In this document: positions 44,906 to 53,704 of the stretch, piece by piece | Layout of the letters: each line of letters starts with the position of its first letter | How positions within the stretch are numbered: position 1 is the first letter of the stretch | Origin: Clostridiales bacterium | Lineage (GTDB): Bacteria > Bacillota > Desulfotomaculia > Desulfotomaculales > VENG01 | DNA: 64,000 bases | Assembly: GCA_021736985.1 (NCBI GenBank) | Contig: JAIPEW010000010.1 | Span: 1 to 64,000, forward strand | Reading direction: 5' to 3' | Position numbers and translations under genes: made by a program | Notes under the pieces: generated by a model | What the model saw: only the letters and a program-made list of their open reading frames with translations | Databases searched by the model: none | Told to the model about the DNA's origin: nothing

Positions 44906-46315
44906 ATGTCTGACAACGGAGTTTTCCGAAAAGTATCCCTGGATAGATTGTCTTCACCGGAAGAATTGGACCAGCGATTAACGGTGACATCACCGGTAGG
45001 CTGGCTCGCCTGTACAGCTGTTGCAATGTTGATTCTGGGAGGTCTTATCTGGGGGATTTTCGGGAAAATACCTGACAAAGCCGTGGGCCAGGGAATTATT
45101 ATTTCCAGCGGGGGTATTGCCAACGTTATCCATCATGCTAGCGGCCAGGTCACTGATGTAAGTGCTCAGGAGGGTGATTACGTAGAAAAGGGTGACGTAA
45201 TCGCCAGGGTGAAGCAAACCGGACTTATCGAAGATATAAACAGACTTAAAGAGGATCGGGAAGTGATAAGAAACCTTAACCCGGATGACCCCCGAATAGA
45301 CAGCGAGATGCTCAATTTCAAGGTGTACGGAGAAATAATAAATATTGCTCAGAGCATTAAGCAGGCCCGGAACAACCTGGAGGTAACTAAAGCAAGTTTA
45401 AGTACTGCTAAAAAGGAAAGGGAAATAAAGCTTGAGCAGGCTAACTGGGAAGTGCAGCAGGCCAGGCTTGAACTTGAGGAAGACCGGGAAGATTACGAGT
45501 CATATAAATATTTATTTGATAAAGGTGCCGTATCAGAACGGGACTTTAAAGAAGCAGAGCGCAGTTATATTTCGAGTAAGGAATACCTGCAAATCAAACA
45601 AGAGAACTTGCAGAACCTGCAATCAGAAGCCAATACATTTTCCCATGCACAGGTTCTTAAAGCAGAGAAAAACCTGCAAATTTTAAAACAGCAGTTTAAA
45701 GATACACTTCTATTAAAAGAAAGGGAACTCCAAAAACTTATTGCTAGAAACCAGGAACAGTTATTTAATAACAGTGAAATTGCAGCCAGTTTTTCCGGCC
45801 GCGTCCTGGAACTGCAGGTTAATAAGGGAGATATGGTTAGAGCCGGCAGCAGTGTTTGCAGTATTGCCAGAGAGGAAAAAGAAGCTAAATCGTTGGAAGC
45901 AGTTCTATACGTACCGTTGGAAAAAGGGAAAAAAATATTACCCGGGACGGAGGTAAATATTTCTCCTACTACTGTTAAAAAAGAAGAAGATGGTTTCATG
46001 CGGGGAAATGTGAAATCAGTTTCCAAATATCCAGCCAGCGCCCGGGGGATGATGCTCACTCTGGGTAACCAGGAACTGGTGAAGCGATTGTCAGGCAAAG
46101 GTGCGCCCATTGAAGTAAAGGTGGAATTAATCAGGGATAACAGTACGGTTAGCAAGTATAAGTGGTCTACCCCCGACGGGCCCGATATGGTAATCGACAG
46201 CGGCACGTTATGTTTAGGAGAAGTTAAAGTAAGACAGCAAAGGCCAATCAGCATGGTTATCCCGTATATAAAGAAAGTTCTGCCTATCTACTTTAGCGCT
46301 CCAGTATTGAGGTGA
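44906..46315 (+). CDS. NHLM-type export adaptor (HlyD family)
   Basis: About 469 residues. One N-terminal membrane helix (about 31-53) is followed by a lipoyl-like half motif (GIANVIHHASGQVTDVSAQEGDYVEKGDVIARV). A long coiled coil (about 105-280) precedes the second half motif and a beta domain. It matches the HlyD-like secretion protein of NHLM peptide-export systems. Start ATG 44906 has better spacing to GGGGGAGG than 44900. Overlaps the next gene at 46312-46315. Confidence 0.88.
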   Translation: MSDNGVFRKVSLDRLSSPEELDQRLTVTSPVGWLACTAVAMLILGGLIWGIFGKIPDKAVGQGIIISSGGIANVIHHASGQVTDVSAQEGDYVEKGDVIARVKQTGLIEDINRLKEDREVIRNLNPDDPRIDSEMLNFKVYGEIINIAQSIKQARNNLEVTKASLSTAKKEREIKLEQANWEVQQARLELEEDREDYESYKYLFDKGAVSERDFKEAERSYISSKEYLQIKQENLQNLQSEANTFSHAQVLKAEKNLQILKQQFKDTLLLKERELQKLIARNQEQLFNNSEIAASFSGRVLELQVNKGDMVRAGSSVCSIAREEKEAKSLEAVLYVPLEKGKKILPGTEVNISPTTVKKEEDGFMRGNVKSVSKYPASARGMMLTLGNQELVKRLSGKGAPIEVKVELIRDNSTVSKYKWSTPDGPDMVIDSGTLCLGEVKVRQQRPISMVIPYIKKVLPIYFSAPVLR

Positions 46316-46320
46316 TTATT

Positions 46321-48483
46321 TTGGCAACAAAGGGTGAGCGAAAAAAAACACCGTCCATATTGCAAATGGAAGCAGTGGAATGTGGTGCTGCTTCCCTGGC
46401 AATGATTTTGGCTTATTATAAAAAATTTGTGTCCCTTGAAGAATTGAGGTTTGACTGCGGAGTTACCAGGGACGGCGTAAAAGCCAGTAATATTCTTAAA
46501 GCAGCCCGCAGGCATGGTTTTAAGGCTAAAGGTTTTCGAATGGAACCGGATGGCCTGAGGGACATGCCCATGCCTTCCATTGTGCACTGGAATTTTAACC
46601 ATTTTGTTGTGCTGGAGGGATTTAAAGACGGTAAAGTTTTTATTAATGACCCTGCCAGCGGGCCCAAGGTGATTTCCGAAGAGGAGTTTGACCTTTCCTT
46701 TACCGGTGTGATTTTAACCTTTGAGCCCGGCCCAGAGTTTCAACCCAGCGGTCAAAAAAGTGATTTTATTGTCTCTTTGAAAAACTGGGTGAAGGGTTCA
46801 AAAACAGCCCTGGTTTACTTAGTCATCGTGGGGTTATTAATGGTTATACCGGGGTTAATTATTCCGGCTTTTTCTAAGATATTTATAGATAGTATTTTAC
46901 TGGCCGGGAAAAATGACTGGCTCAAACCTTTACTGTGGGCCATGGGGATAGTCGTTGTCTTGCAGGCTGCTCTTACCTGGCTGCAGCAGCATTATCTGCT
47001 GAGGATGGAAACAAAAATTGCCCTTTCTAATGCAGGGAAATTTTTCTGGCATATCTTCAGGCTGCCGGTCCTTTTTTTCCAACAGCGTTCTGCCGGTGAT
47101 ATATCCAACAGGATGCAAAGTAATGACCAGGTGGCTGCCTTTCTGTCCCGGGAGCTTGCTGAAACAGCAATTGGTCTTTTGACTTTAGTCTTTTATTTCT
47201 TCGTCATGCTTCAGTACAACGTCTACCTGGCCCTTATCACCCTGTTGATCGGCGGGGTCAACGCTGTGTACCTGGTTTATTCGTCCAACAAGATCGAAAC
47301 CATGAATAAAAAACTGCTGCAGGATAAGGGGAAAACGAGGGGTTTTTCCATTTCGGGTTTATACATTATTGAAACTTTAAAGGCAACGGGTTCTGAATCC
47401 GACTTTTTTGCCAGGTGGTCGGGTTATCACGCAAAAGAAATAAATGCTCAGCAAAAACTGGGCACAACGACTCAAACGCTTTTTCACCTGCCTAATTTTT
47501 TGTCGGATTTTGGCAATGTGATTATCTTGTTTGTAGGTGGACTTTTTATTATCAACGGCCATTTGACTATAGGTTCTTTAATCGCCTTTCAGGCACTGCT
47601 GAAAAGTTTTATGGAACCGGTTAACAAATTGACCCAGATGGGATTGAAAATAAAGCAGGTCCAGGGAGATATCAATCGACTGGAGGATGTTTTCAAGTAC
47701 AAAATTGACGATAACATCAGCCGGGAAGTCTCTTTTGATAACGAGGAATATAATTATAAAAAACTGGAAGGGTATATACAAATAAAGGATTTGACTTTTG
47801 GTTATAATCCCTGGGATCCGTCTCTAATAGATAATTTTAACCTGGATGTGAAACCAGGTTCCAGGGTGGCGCTGGTGGGCGGTTCTGGCAGTGGGAAAAG
47901 TACTGTGGCCAGGCTGGTTACCGGCATTTACGGGCCCTGGTCGGGAGAAATACTATTTGACGGGGTAAACAAAGATGAACTTCCCCGGAATGTGATCATT
48001 AATTCAATGTCCGTAGTGGATCAGGACATTAATATGTTTGACGGTACCATAAGGGAAAACCTTACCATGTGGGATGATACCATACCTGAATTCAATATTA
48101 TACGTGCAGCCAAAGATGCCTGCATCCACGACGATATTGCCGTGCGGGATAAGGGTTATGACCACAGGGTAAGCGAAGGGGGAACAAACTTTAGCGGTGG
48201 TCAGAGACAAAGATTTGAAATAGCCAGGGCTTTAACCGGCGCCCCCTCGATATTAATCCTGGATGAAGCAACCAGCGCCCTGGATGTGCAAACGGAAAAA
48301 AAGGTTGATGAAAACATTCGCCGCCGCGGGTGTACCTGTATTATAGTTGCTCACCGCTTGAGTACAATCCGGGACTGCGATGAAATAATCGTCATGGACA
48401 AGGGTAAAATTGTCCAGCGTGGTACGCACGAGGAATTAAAAAATAGCGGCGGGATGTACGCCGAATTGATTGGTGCCAGTTAA
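46321..48483 (+). CDS. NHLM-type peptidase-containing ABC exporter (C39)
   Basis: 720 residues. The N-terminal C39 peptidase has Cys21 in MEAVECGAASLAMIL and the His/Asp pair in NHFVVLEGF...INDPA. A six-helix membrane domain (about 160-440) is followed by the ATPase: GGSGSGKST, FSGGQRQRFEIARAL, ILILDEATSALD. C39 domains cut leaders after Gly-Gly, and both candidate precursors downstream end their leaders in VAGG. Start is TTG 46321 with GAGGTGA 6 nt upstream. Confidence 0.93.
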   Translation: MATKGERKKTPSILQMEAVECGAASLAMILAYYKKFVSLEELRFDCGVTRDGVKASNILKAARRHGFKAKGFRMEPDGLRDMPMPSIVHWNFNHFVVLEGFKDGKVFINDPASGPKVISEEEFDLSFTGVILTFEPGPEFQPSGQKSDFIVSLKNWVKGSKTALVYLVIVGLLMVIPGLIIPAFSKIFIDSILLAGKNDWLKPLLWAMGIVVVLQAALTWLQQHYLLRMETKIALSNAGKFFWHIFRLPVLFFQQRSAGDISNRMQSNDQVAAFLSRELAETAIGLLTLVFYFFVMLQYNVYLALITLLIGGVNAVYLVYSSNKIETMNKKLLQDKGKTRGFSISGLYIIETLKATGSESDFFARWSGYHAKEINAQQKLGTTTQTLFHLPNFLSDFGNVIILFVGGLFIINGHLTIGSLIAFQALLKSFMEPVNKLTQMGLKIKQVQGDINRLEDVFKYKIDDNISREVSFDNEEYNYKKLEGYIQIKDLTFGYNPWDPSLIDNFNLDVKPGSRVALVGGSGSGKSTVARLVTGIYGPWSGEILFDGVNKDELPRNVIINSMSVVDQDINMFDGTIRENLTMWDDTIPEFNIIRAAKDACIHDDIAVRDKGYDHRVSEGGTNFSGGQRQRFEIARALTGAPSILILDEATSALDVQTEKKVDENIRRRGCTCIIVAHRLSTIRDCDEIIVMDKGKIVQRGTHEELKNSGGMYAELIGAS

Positions 48484-48502
48484 AGTGAAAGGGGGTTGAG
48501 CC

Positions 48503-51187
48503 GTGGACTTTTTATTGAACCTGGAATATAACGAGATAAAAGCTGAAGGGAACAACCCTTTACTTCTTGGTACCGGTAAAATATGGCTGGTTAAAGAAGG
48601 ACAGGTGGACATATTTGCTGCCCGGATTGCAAACGCTGAACCGGCCGGGCGCAGAAAGTACTTATTTTCCGTGCAAGCAGGGGACTTGCTTTCAGGAACT
48701 GAACCTGCTGTCCGGGATGAAAAAGAGTACGGGCTGCTGGCCGTAGGATTTACGGGTACTCGTGTACTGGAAATTGATTTGCAGTCTCTCAATGCTATTA
48801 CAGATGAAAGCCAAAAGAAACTAACGGGTTTACTAAATAGATGGATGAAGAATTGGACCGGTGCGGGTATAACCGAAATTCCGCAAGTTGATTGGGATAC
48901 CGGTTTGAGGCAGCAGCTTGAATCCACTGCATCTTTTAATGAAGCATCTTTTGAACATGTATTGGAAGCATTTATTTCTGAACAACATGAGGAAATATTA
49001 AGAAATAAAATAAAATCAAAAAAAGACCAATCTTTTATGAGAAATGGTCTTAACAGGCTTGTAAGTTCCATGAACCCTAAACAGAAGCTTGATATGGATA
49101 CCGAAGAAGCAGACGATGATGATCTGCTTTATAAAGCCTGTGCGGCCGTGGGGCGGTCTAAAGAAATAAAAATAGTTCCTTCTAAGGGACTAAAAAAATC
49201 AGAATCAAAGGATCCCCTGGGCGACATAGCCAGGGCATCCCAGATTAGGACAAGGCAGGTTATTTTAAAGGATAAATGGTGGAAAGAAGATAACGGGGCT
49301 TTTCTTGCTTACAAAGAAAAAGAAGATGGGGAATACCCGGTAGCCTTGCTGCCCGTTTCACCAAAAAAATATCACTTGTATGACCCTGCTGATGAAAGTA
49401 TGGCAGTTGTAGATGAGAGTGAAGCAAGTACTGTCAAGCCCCATGCCTATACTTTTTACCGGCCTCTTCCTGTAAAAACAATTAGCTATAATGAGCTGCT
49501 CAAATTTTTAGCCAGAGGGATATGGAAAAGGGACATTGCTGCCATTTTGATCATGGGTATTTTGGGTGGATTACTGGGAATGCTGACTCCCGTGGTGACG
49601 GGAAAAATCTTTGATAGTGTTATTCCCGACGGAGAAAAGGTGCTTTTAACCCAGATCGGTTTTTTGCTCATGGCCATTGCAGCAACCACCTTTGCTTTTA
49701 ACCTTACCCGGGCTTTTGCCATGCACCGGATAGAAGGGCGAACAGAGTCCGACCTGCAAGCGGCTGTCTGGGATAGGCTGTTGAGCCTACCCGTACCCTT
49801 TTTTAAGAATTACACTGCCGGTGAACTGGCAGAACGGGGTATGGGTATAAGCAAAATAAGAAGTATCCTGTCTGGAGCGGTTATTAATACGGTCATTTCA
49901 TTTATTTTTTCTATATTTTATTTCTTGCTCTTGTTTTATTACAGCTGGAGATTGGCCCTAATTTGTATGGTTATCGTCATATTTGTTATGGGTATCTCTC
50001 TTTTGTTCGGCTTTTTACAAATCCGCTATGAGCATCAATTAATAGATGTGAAGAACAAGCTGGCAGGAAAGGTTTTTAACTTGCTCAGCGGAGTGAGCAA
50101 AATAAAAACATCGGGGGCAGAAAAGCGAGCTTTTTATAACTGGGCAGAGCAGTTTAGTGAAGTAAGAGATGTCACTTTTAAGAAAGAGAACCTGGGTAAT
50201 AAATTGGAGGTTTTTAATTCAACCGTCAATGTCATAGCAACGGGAATTATTTTTTACAGCGTAATAAAAGTGAAAAAAATAGACCTGGCTCCCGGTGCTT
50301 TTATCGCCTTTAGTACGGCATTTTCAAAATTTTTAAGCTCAATGCTGGAAGTATCTAATGTTGTTTTACAGCTCAACATTATTAAGCCCATATATGAAAG
50401 AATCAGGCCTATACTGGAAACTCCTCCGGAGTTTGACCAGGAAAAGGCAGACCCTGGAGAGCTTGAGGGGAATATAGAGGTAAGTCATGTGAATTTCCGT
50501 TATGAAAAAGATGGCCCACTTATTTTAAATGACGTTACTTTGGAGATCAAGCAGGGGGATTACGTGGGGATTGTAGGGACTTCGGGCAGCGGCAAATCCA
50601 CTCTGTTTAGGATACTACTGGGTTTTGAAAAGCCGGAATCCGGACAGGTCTATTACGACCAGCAAGACTTAGAAAATGTGGATATTCGCGCTGTTCGCCG
50701 GCAGCTGGGTGTAGTACTCCAGGGCGGGCAGCTCATGTCCGGGAGTATTTTTGATAACATCGTCAGTGCTAATCCAGGTTTAACCATTAACCATGCCTGG
50801 GAAGCTGCACGCATGGCGGGTATGGAAGAAGATATCAAAAGCATGCCCATGGGAATGCACACTGTTGTCAGTGAGGACGGCGGCACTCTATCCGGAGGTC
50901 AAAAACAGCGGCTTTTAATTGCCCGGGCCGTTATAACCAGGCCCAAGATTGTATATTTCGATGAAGCTACCAGTGCCCTGGATAATAAAACCCAGAAAAT
51001 TGTAAGTGAAAGCCTGGCCAGTCTAAATGCAACCCGGGTACTCATAGCTCACAGGTTAAGTACAATTGCCGATTGCAGCAAGATAATAGTTTTAGACAGG
51101 GGCCGGGTTGTCGAAAGCGGCACCTATGATGAACTCTTTAAACAAAACGGTTTGTTTACCCAGTTAGTTAAAAGACAGCTTGCTTAA
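48503..51187 (+). CDS. NHLM-type ABC exporter, second ATPase/membrane protein
   Basis: 894 residues. A large N-terminal soluble region (about 1-330) lacks a peptidase. A membrane domain follows (about 345-620), then an ATPase with GTSGSGKST, LSGGQKQRLLIARAV and IVYFDEATSALD. NHLM systems pair such a protein with the C39 exporter, probably as a heterodimer. GTG start after AGGGGG; 19 bp after the C39 gene. Confidence 0.92.
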   Translation: MDFLLNLEYNEIKAEGNNPLLLGTGKIWLVKEGQVDIFAARIANAEPAGRRKYLFSVQAGDLLSGTEPAVRDEKEYGLLAVGFTGTRVLEIDLQSLNAITDESQKKLTGLLNRWMKNWTGAGITEIPQVDWDTGLRQQLESTASFNEASFEHVLEAFISEQHEEILRNKIKSKKDQSFMRNGLNRLVSSMNPKQKLDMDTEEADDDDLLYKACAAVGRSKEIKIVPSKGLKKSESKDPLGDIARASQIRTRQVILKDKWWKEDNGAFLAYKEKEDGEYPVALLPVSPKKYHLYDPADESMAVVDESEASTVKPHAYTFYRPLPVKTISYNELLKFLARGIWKRDIAAILIMGILGGLLGMLTPVVTGKIFDSVIPDGEKVLLTQIGFLLMAIAATTFAFNLTRAFAMHRIEGRTESDLQAAVWDRLLSLPVPFFKNYTAGELAERGMGISKIRSILSGAVINTVISFIFSIFYFLLLFYYSWRLALICMVIVIFVMGISLLFGFLQIRYEHQLIDVKNKLAGKVFNLLSGVSKIKTSGAEKRAFYNWAEQFSEVRDVTFKKENLGNKLEVFNSTVNVIATGIIFYSVIKVKKIDLAPGAFIAFSTAFSKFLSSMLEVSNVVLQLNIIKPIYERIRPILETPPEFDQEKADPGELEGNIEVSHVNFRYEKDGPLILNDVTLEIKQGDYVGIVGTSGSGKSTLFRILLGFEKPESGQVYYDQQDLENVDIRAVRRQLGVVLQGGQLMSGSIFDNIVSANPGLTINHAWEAARMAGMEEDIKSMPMGMHTVVSEDGGTLSGGQKQRLLIARAVITRPKIVYFDEATSALDNKTQKIVSESLASLNATRVLIAHRLSTIADCSKIIVLDRGRVVESGTYDELFKQNGLFTQLVKRQLA

Positions 51188-51208
51188 TAAATATTGAGGT
51201 GTGGTTTA

Positions 51209-52330
51209 TTGGAAGAACAGCTATCGTTTCTACTTGAGAATTATTTTAAGCATACCTGTGTTAATTCATGGCAGGAAATTCCTCTTCCGGATGAACTCTT
51301 TGTGGGAGATTGGGAGGATTATATAGATGAAGTTCACCGGGAAGGGGCCCTGGCTGCACTGCAAAAAAGATTGGTGCAGTTAAAGTTCCCAGTTAAAGAA
51401 GGAATGAGTGAAAACTCTAATTACCAGCTGGCTGCCAGGAAAGGAGCAGATACACTCTTTATGCCGGAAGCAGCCGGGGTTGAGCTGGAAGAGCCTGATA
51501 AGCTTGAAGTATATCTTTACCAAACATTTGCCGGTAAATTACCTGTAATCCAGGTAGGGAACAGGAATGATTTTGAAACCCTGGTTCGCGTGTTTTCCTA
51601 CCGGAATGAACCGGTAAAAGTATCCCCTTCCATGGGTGCTTGTATGATAAAGGGTTACAGCAATTGGGACAGGGTTAAAAAGTATAAAGAAAAATGGTAC
51701 AGGGATAACGGTAATATAGAAAACCTGGATGTCTTATGGAAATTTGAGTTTAAGAAGATGAAATCCCAAACAGAGTTATATCAAGATAAATTTTTAATTA
51801 TCAGCGATAAGGAATACAGCAATATCCCGGCCGGGATGCTGGGTATTTCCGGGGAAGAGTGGCGGCAGTTATCCCTGGTTATTCGCCGGGAACATGAAGC
51901 TGCACATTACTGCACGCTGAGATTATTTGGCTCAGCACGCAATCATTTACTGGATGAGCTGATTGCTGACTTCATGGGTATAATTGCTGCTGCAGGCAGG
52001 TACAGGGCACACTGGTTTCTCTGTTTTATGGGCCTGGAAGATTACCCTGTTTTTCGCCCGGGGGGAAGGTTGGTTAACTACATAAAAAACAAGGAATTAT
52101 CGGCTGAGGCTTTTGAAGAATTAAAGCTTTATGTTAAAAATGCGGCCCACAATATGGAGTCTTTCAGTGAGAAGTATGCCCCTGTTTTTTATAAGGGTGA
52201 GGGAAAATACAAGATGCTGTTGGCCATGTCAAAAACGAATTTAATTGATATAGCATCCGAATATATGGAGGAAAAATTCCTGGAGAATGGATTAAAAGCC
52301 TTCTTGAGAGAAGAGGTGCGAAGATGGTAA
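51209..52330 (+). CDS. HExxH-containing protein of the peptide locus
   Basis: 373 residues, no signal peptide or membrane helix. Around residue 229 it has REHEAAHYCTLRLFGSARNH followed by LLDELIADFMG. An HExxH (His229-Glu230-x-x-His233) with acidic residues about 16-20 residues later looks like a zinc metalloprotease centre. The rest is not recognised. TTG 51209 lies 9 nt after GAGGTG. It sits between the exporter and the sigma factor, overlapping the latter by 7 bp. It could be a dedicated peptidase or modification enzyme. Confidence 0.65.
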   Translation: MEEQLSFLLENYFKHTCVNSWQEIPLPDELFVGDWEDYIDEVHREGALAALQKRLVQLKFPVKEGMSENSNYQLAARKGADTLFMPEAAGVELEEPDKLEVYLYQTFAGKLPVIQVGNRNDFETLVRVFSYRNEPVKVSPSMGACMIKGYSNWDRVKKYKEKWYRDNGNIENLDVLWKFEFKKMKSQTELYQDKFLIISDKEYSNIPAGMLGISGEEWRQLSLVIRREHEAAHYCTLRLFGSARNHLLDELIADFMGIIAAAGRYRAHWFLCFMGLEDYPVFRPGGRLVNYIKNKELSAEAFEELKLYVKNAAHNMESFSEKYAPVFYKGEGKYKMLLAMSKTNLIDIASEYMEEKFLENGLKAFLREEVRRW

Positions 52331-52857
52331 TCGTCAATGTTCCTGCAAAAAAATTAAAATCTGAGATATTATCGGAAATATATAATAAATACTTTCCCAT
52401 GCTTTATAAATACACGCTTTATAAAGTTGGTGCCCCTGAAGTAGCAGAAGATCTAGTCAGCGAAGTTTTTGAAAAAGTGCTGGCCAATTATTATACATAT
52501 AACCCGGATAAGGGCAAATTTAGCACGTGGTTGTTTACTATAGCTAATAATACAATACTTAATTACCATAAAAAAAATGACCGCGATAAGCAGCTCATTG
52601 ATATTGAAAAAATGCAATCAAAGTACCGGCTGGAGGATTTAATAATTGACCGGGAATTGAAGCAATTTCTCTTAACGGCAATCATGTACCTGGATGAGCG
52701 GCAGAGAAATATAATTGCCCTTAAATTCGGTGCCTGCCTGGCAAACCGTGAAATTGCCCGGGTAATGGATTTGACGGAAAGTAACGTAGGAACGATTTTA
52801 TACCGGTCCTTAAAAAAATTAAAGGAGATTTTAAAGGAACAAGGGGTTATTTATTAA
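52324..52857 (+). CDS. Sigma-70-family (ECF-like) RNA polymerase sigma factor
   Basis: 177 residues with sigma region 2 (YFPMLYKYTLYKVGAPEVAED..SEVFEKVLANY...FSTWLFTIANNTILNYHKK) and region 4 (LDERQRNIIALKFGACLANRE, RVMDLTESNVGTILYRSLKKL). It lacks regions 1 and 3, as ECF-type factors do. ATG after GAGGTG. It is co-transcribed with export genes upstream and the small GG-motif proteins downstream, and so probably drives the locus. Its promoter motif was not identified. Confidence 0.9.
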   Translation: MVIVNVPAKKLKSEILSEIYNKYFPMLYKYTLYKVGAPEVAEDLVSEVFEKVLANYYTYNPDKGKFSTWLFTIANNTILNYHKKNDRDKQLIDIEKMQSKYRLEDLIIDRELKQFLLTAIMYLDERQRNIIALKFGACLANREIARVMDLTESNVGTILYRSLKKLKEILKEQGVIY

Positions 52858-52874
52858 GATTTGAGGTGCAGCAA

Positions 52875-53153
52875 ATGAGTGAAAAACATTCCTTGGAAAC
52901 ATTTATTTCATATATAGATAAAGTTGTATCCGGGGAGTCAATTAGTCCTTCCGAGTGCGAGGATTATAATGAAGAAAACAAAGAATTATTATTCCTTGCC
53001 CAACTGTTGGCAAAAGCGGATTATACCCCGGAAAGTAAGGGGGGGCCAGAAAAGATGGAAGGTGAGATGGAAGATGATGAATTGGATATGGTTGCCGGTG
53101 GGATTAAATTAGACGATATATTCGATGAAAAAGGAAAAAAGAATGGTACATAG
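52875..53153 (+). CDS. GG-motif small protein: candidate peptide precursor or cleavable sigma regulator
   Basis: 92 residues from ATG 52875 (AGGTG upstream); a GTG at 52866 is in frame. The N-terminal part (LETFISYIDKVVSGESISP...KELLFLAQLLAKADYTPES) resembles small anti-sigma-like proteins found after sigma genes. The C-terminus has the acidic stretch and double-glycine site DDELDMVAGG (Gly-Gly at 75-76), which would release IKLDDIFDEKGKKNGT (16 residues, no Cys). It directly follows the sigma gene by 17 bp. Precursor, regulator, or both is undecided. Confidence 0.7.
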   Translation: MSEKHSLETFISYIDKVVSGESISPSECEDYNEENKELLFLAQLLAKADYTPESKGGPEKMEGEMEDDELDMVAGGIKLDDIFDEKGKKNGT

Positions 53154-53324
53154 TTGATTAACTAATATTTTAAGAGAAAAGAGTGTGATACTTTTTCATT
53201 TTGATTGTATAAAAGGGTAGTAGATTAATTGTTTAAATTCTTGTATGGAGTAAGCTGGAGGTGAACATACTCGAGTTTAAATGTTAATTTAAAAAAATAT
53301 TACTAAGAAAGGAGCAAAAGTGTA

Positions 53325-53585
53325 ATGGAAAAAAAAGTTGAACAATTGTTAGAGAAGTTGAAGGCAGATGGAGAACTGGCGAAAAAGTTATTCAGCCAGG
53401 ACACTGCTGAAGGTGCGCAGGCAGTATTAAAGGAAAAGGGATTTGATCTTAGTGTGGATGAAATCACAAAGTTAAAAGACACTATCACTAAAGAACTGGA
53501 AAAAGGTGCAGAAGGCGAGCTTTCTGATGATGCCCTGGAAAACGTTGCTGGCGGACATTCAGTCAATATAGATATTAACTGGTAA
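53325..53585 (+). CDS. Nif11-type leader peptide, RiPP precursor
   Basis: 86 residues. The helical leader (MEKKVEQLLEKLKADGELAK..LF...EGAQAVLKEKGFDLS.DEI) matches Nif11-type precursors and ends GELSDDALENVAGG (Gly-Gly at 76-77). The remaining core is HSVNIDINW, nine residues with no Cys, so lanthionine or sactionine rings are excluded. ATG follows GAAAGGAG. A 171-bp gap separates it from the previous small gene, and a strong hairpin follows. Confidence 0.9.
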   Translation: MEKKVEQLLEKLKADGELAKKLFSQDTAEGAQAVLKEKGFDLSVDEITKLKDTITKELEKGAEGELSDDALENVAGGHSVNIDINW

Positions 53586-53610
53586 GATATGAAATAAAAG
53601 TATTATGTCG

Positions 53611-53652
53611 CTCGGGCCCGCCGTATTCTTTGTAAAATACGGCGGGCCCGAG
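53611..53652 (+). ncRNA. Strong intercistronic hairpin after the precursor gene
   Basis: Perfect 17-bp GC-rich stem (53611-53627 with 53636-53652) and 8-nt loop, without a T tract after it. It sits between the precursor and the modification genes. It probably blocks 3' decay or partly terminates, giving more precursor than enzyme message. That effect is inferred. Confidence 0.7.
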
Positions 53653-53704
53653 ACTTATAAAAAAAATAATGAAACTTGGACATGAGATATGGAGGTGATG
53701 CTGC

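Noticed and set aside
45565-46254. 229-codon minus-strand frame opposite the HlyD-like gene
   Set aside because: Long, but antisense to a clear adaptor protein; low-complexity Ser/Leu/Phe composition typical of a shadow frame.
53154-53324. A dedicated promoter for the locus sigma factor in the gap before the Nif11 gene
   Set aside because: GGTGAACATAC at about 53261 looked suggestive, and a loosely similar GGTGATAACAT occurs at about 41308, but two weak matches do not define a motif.
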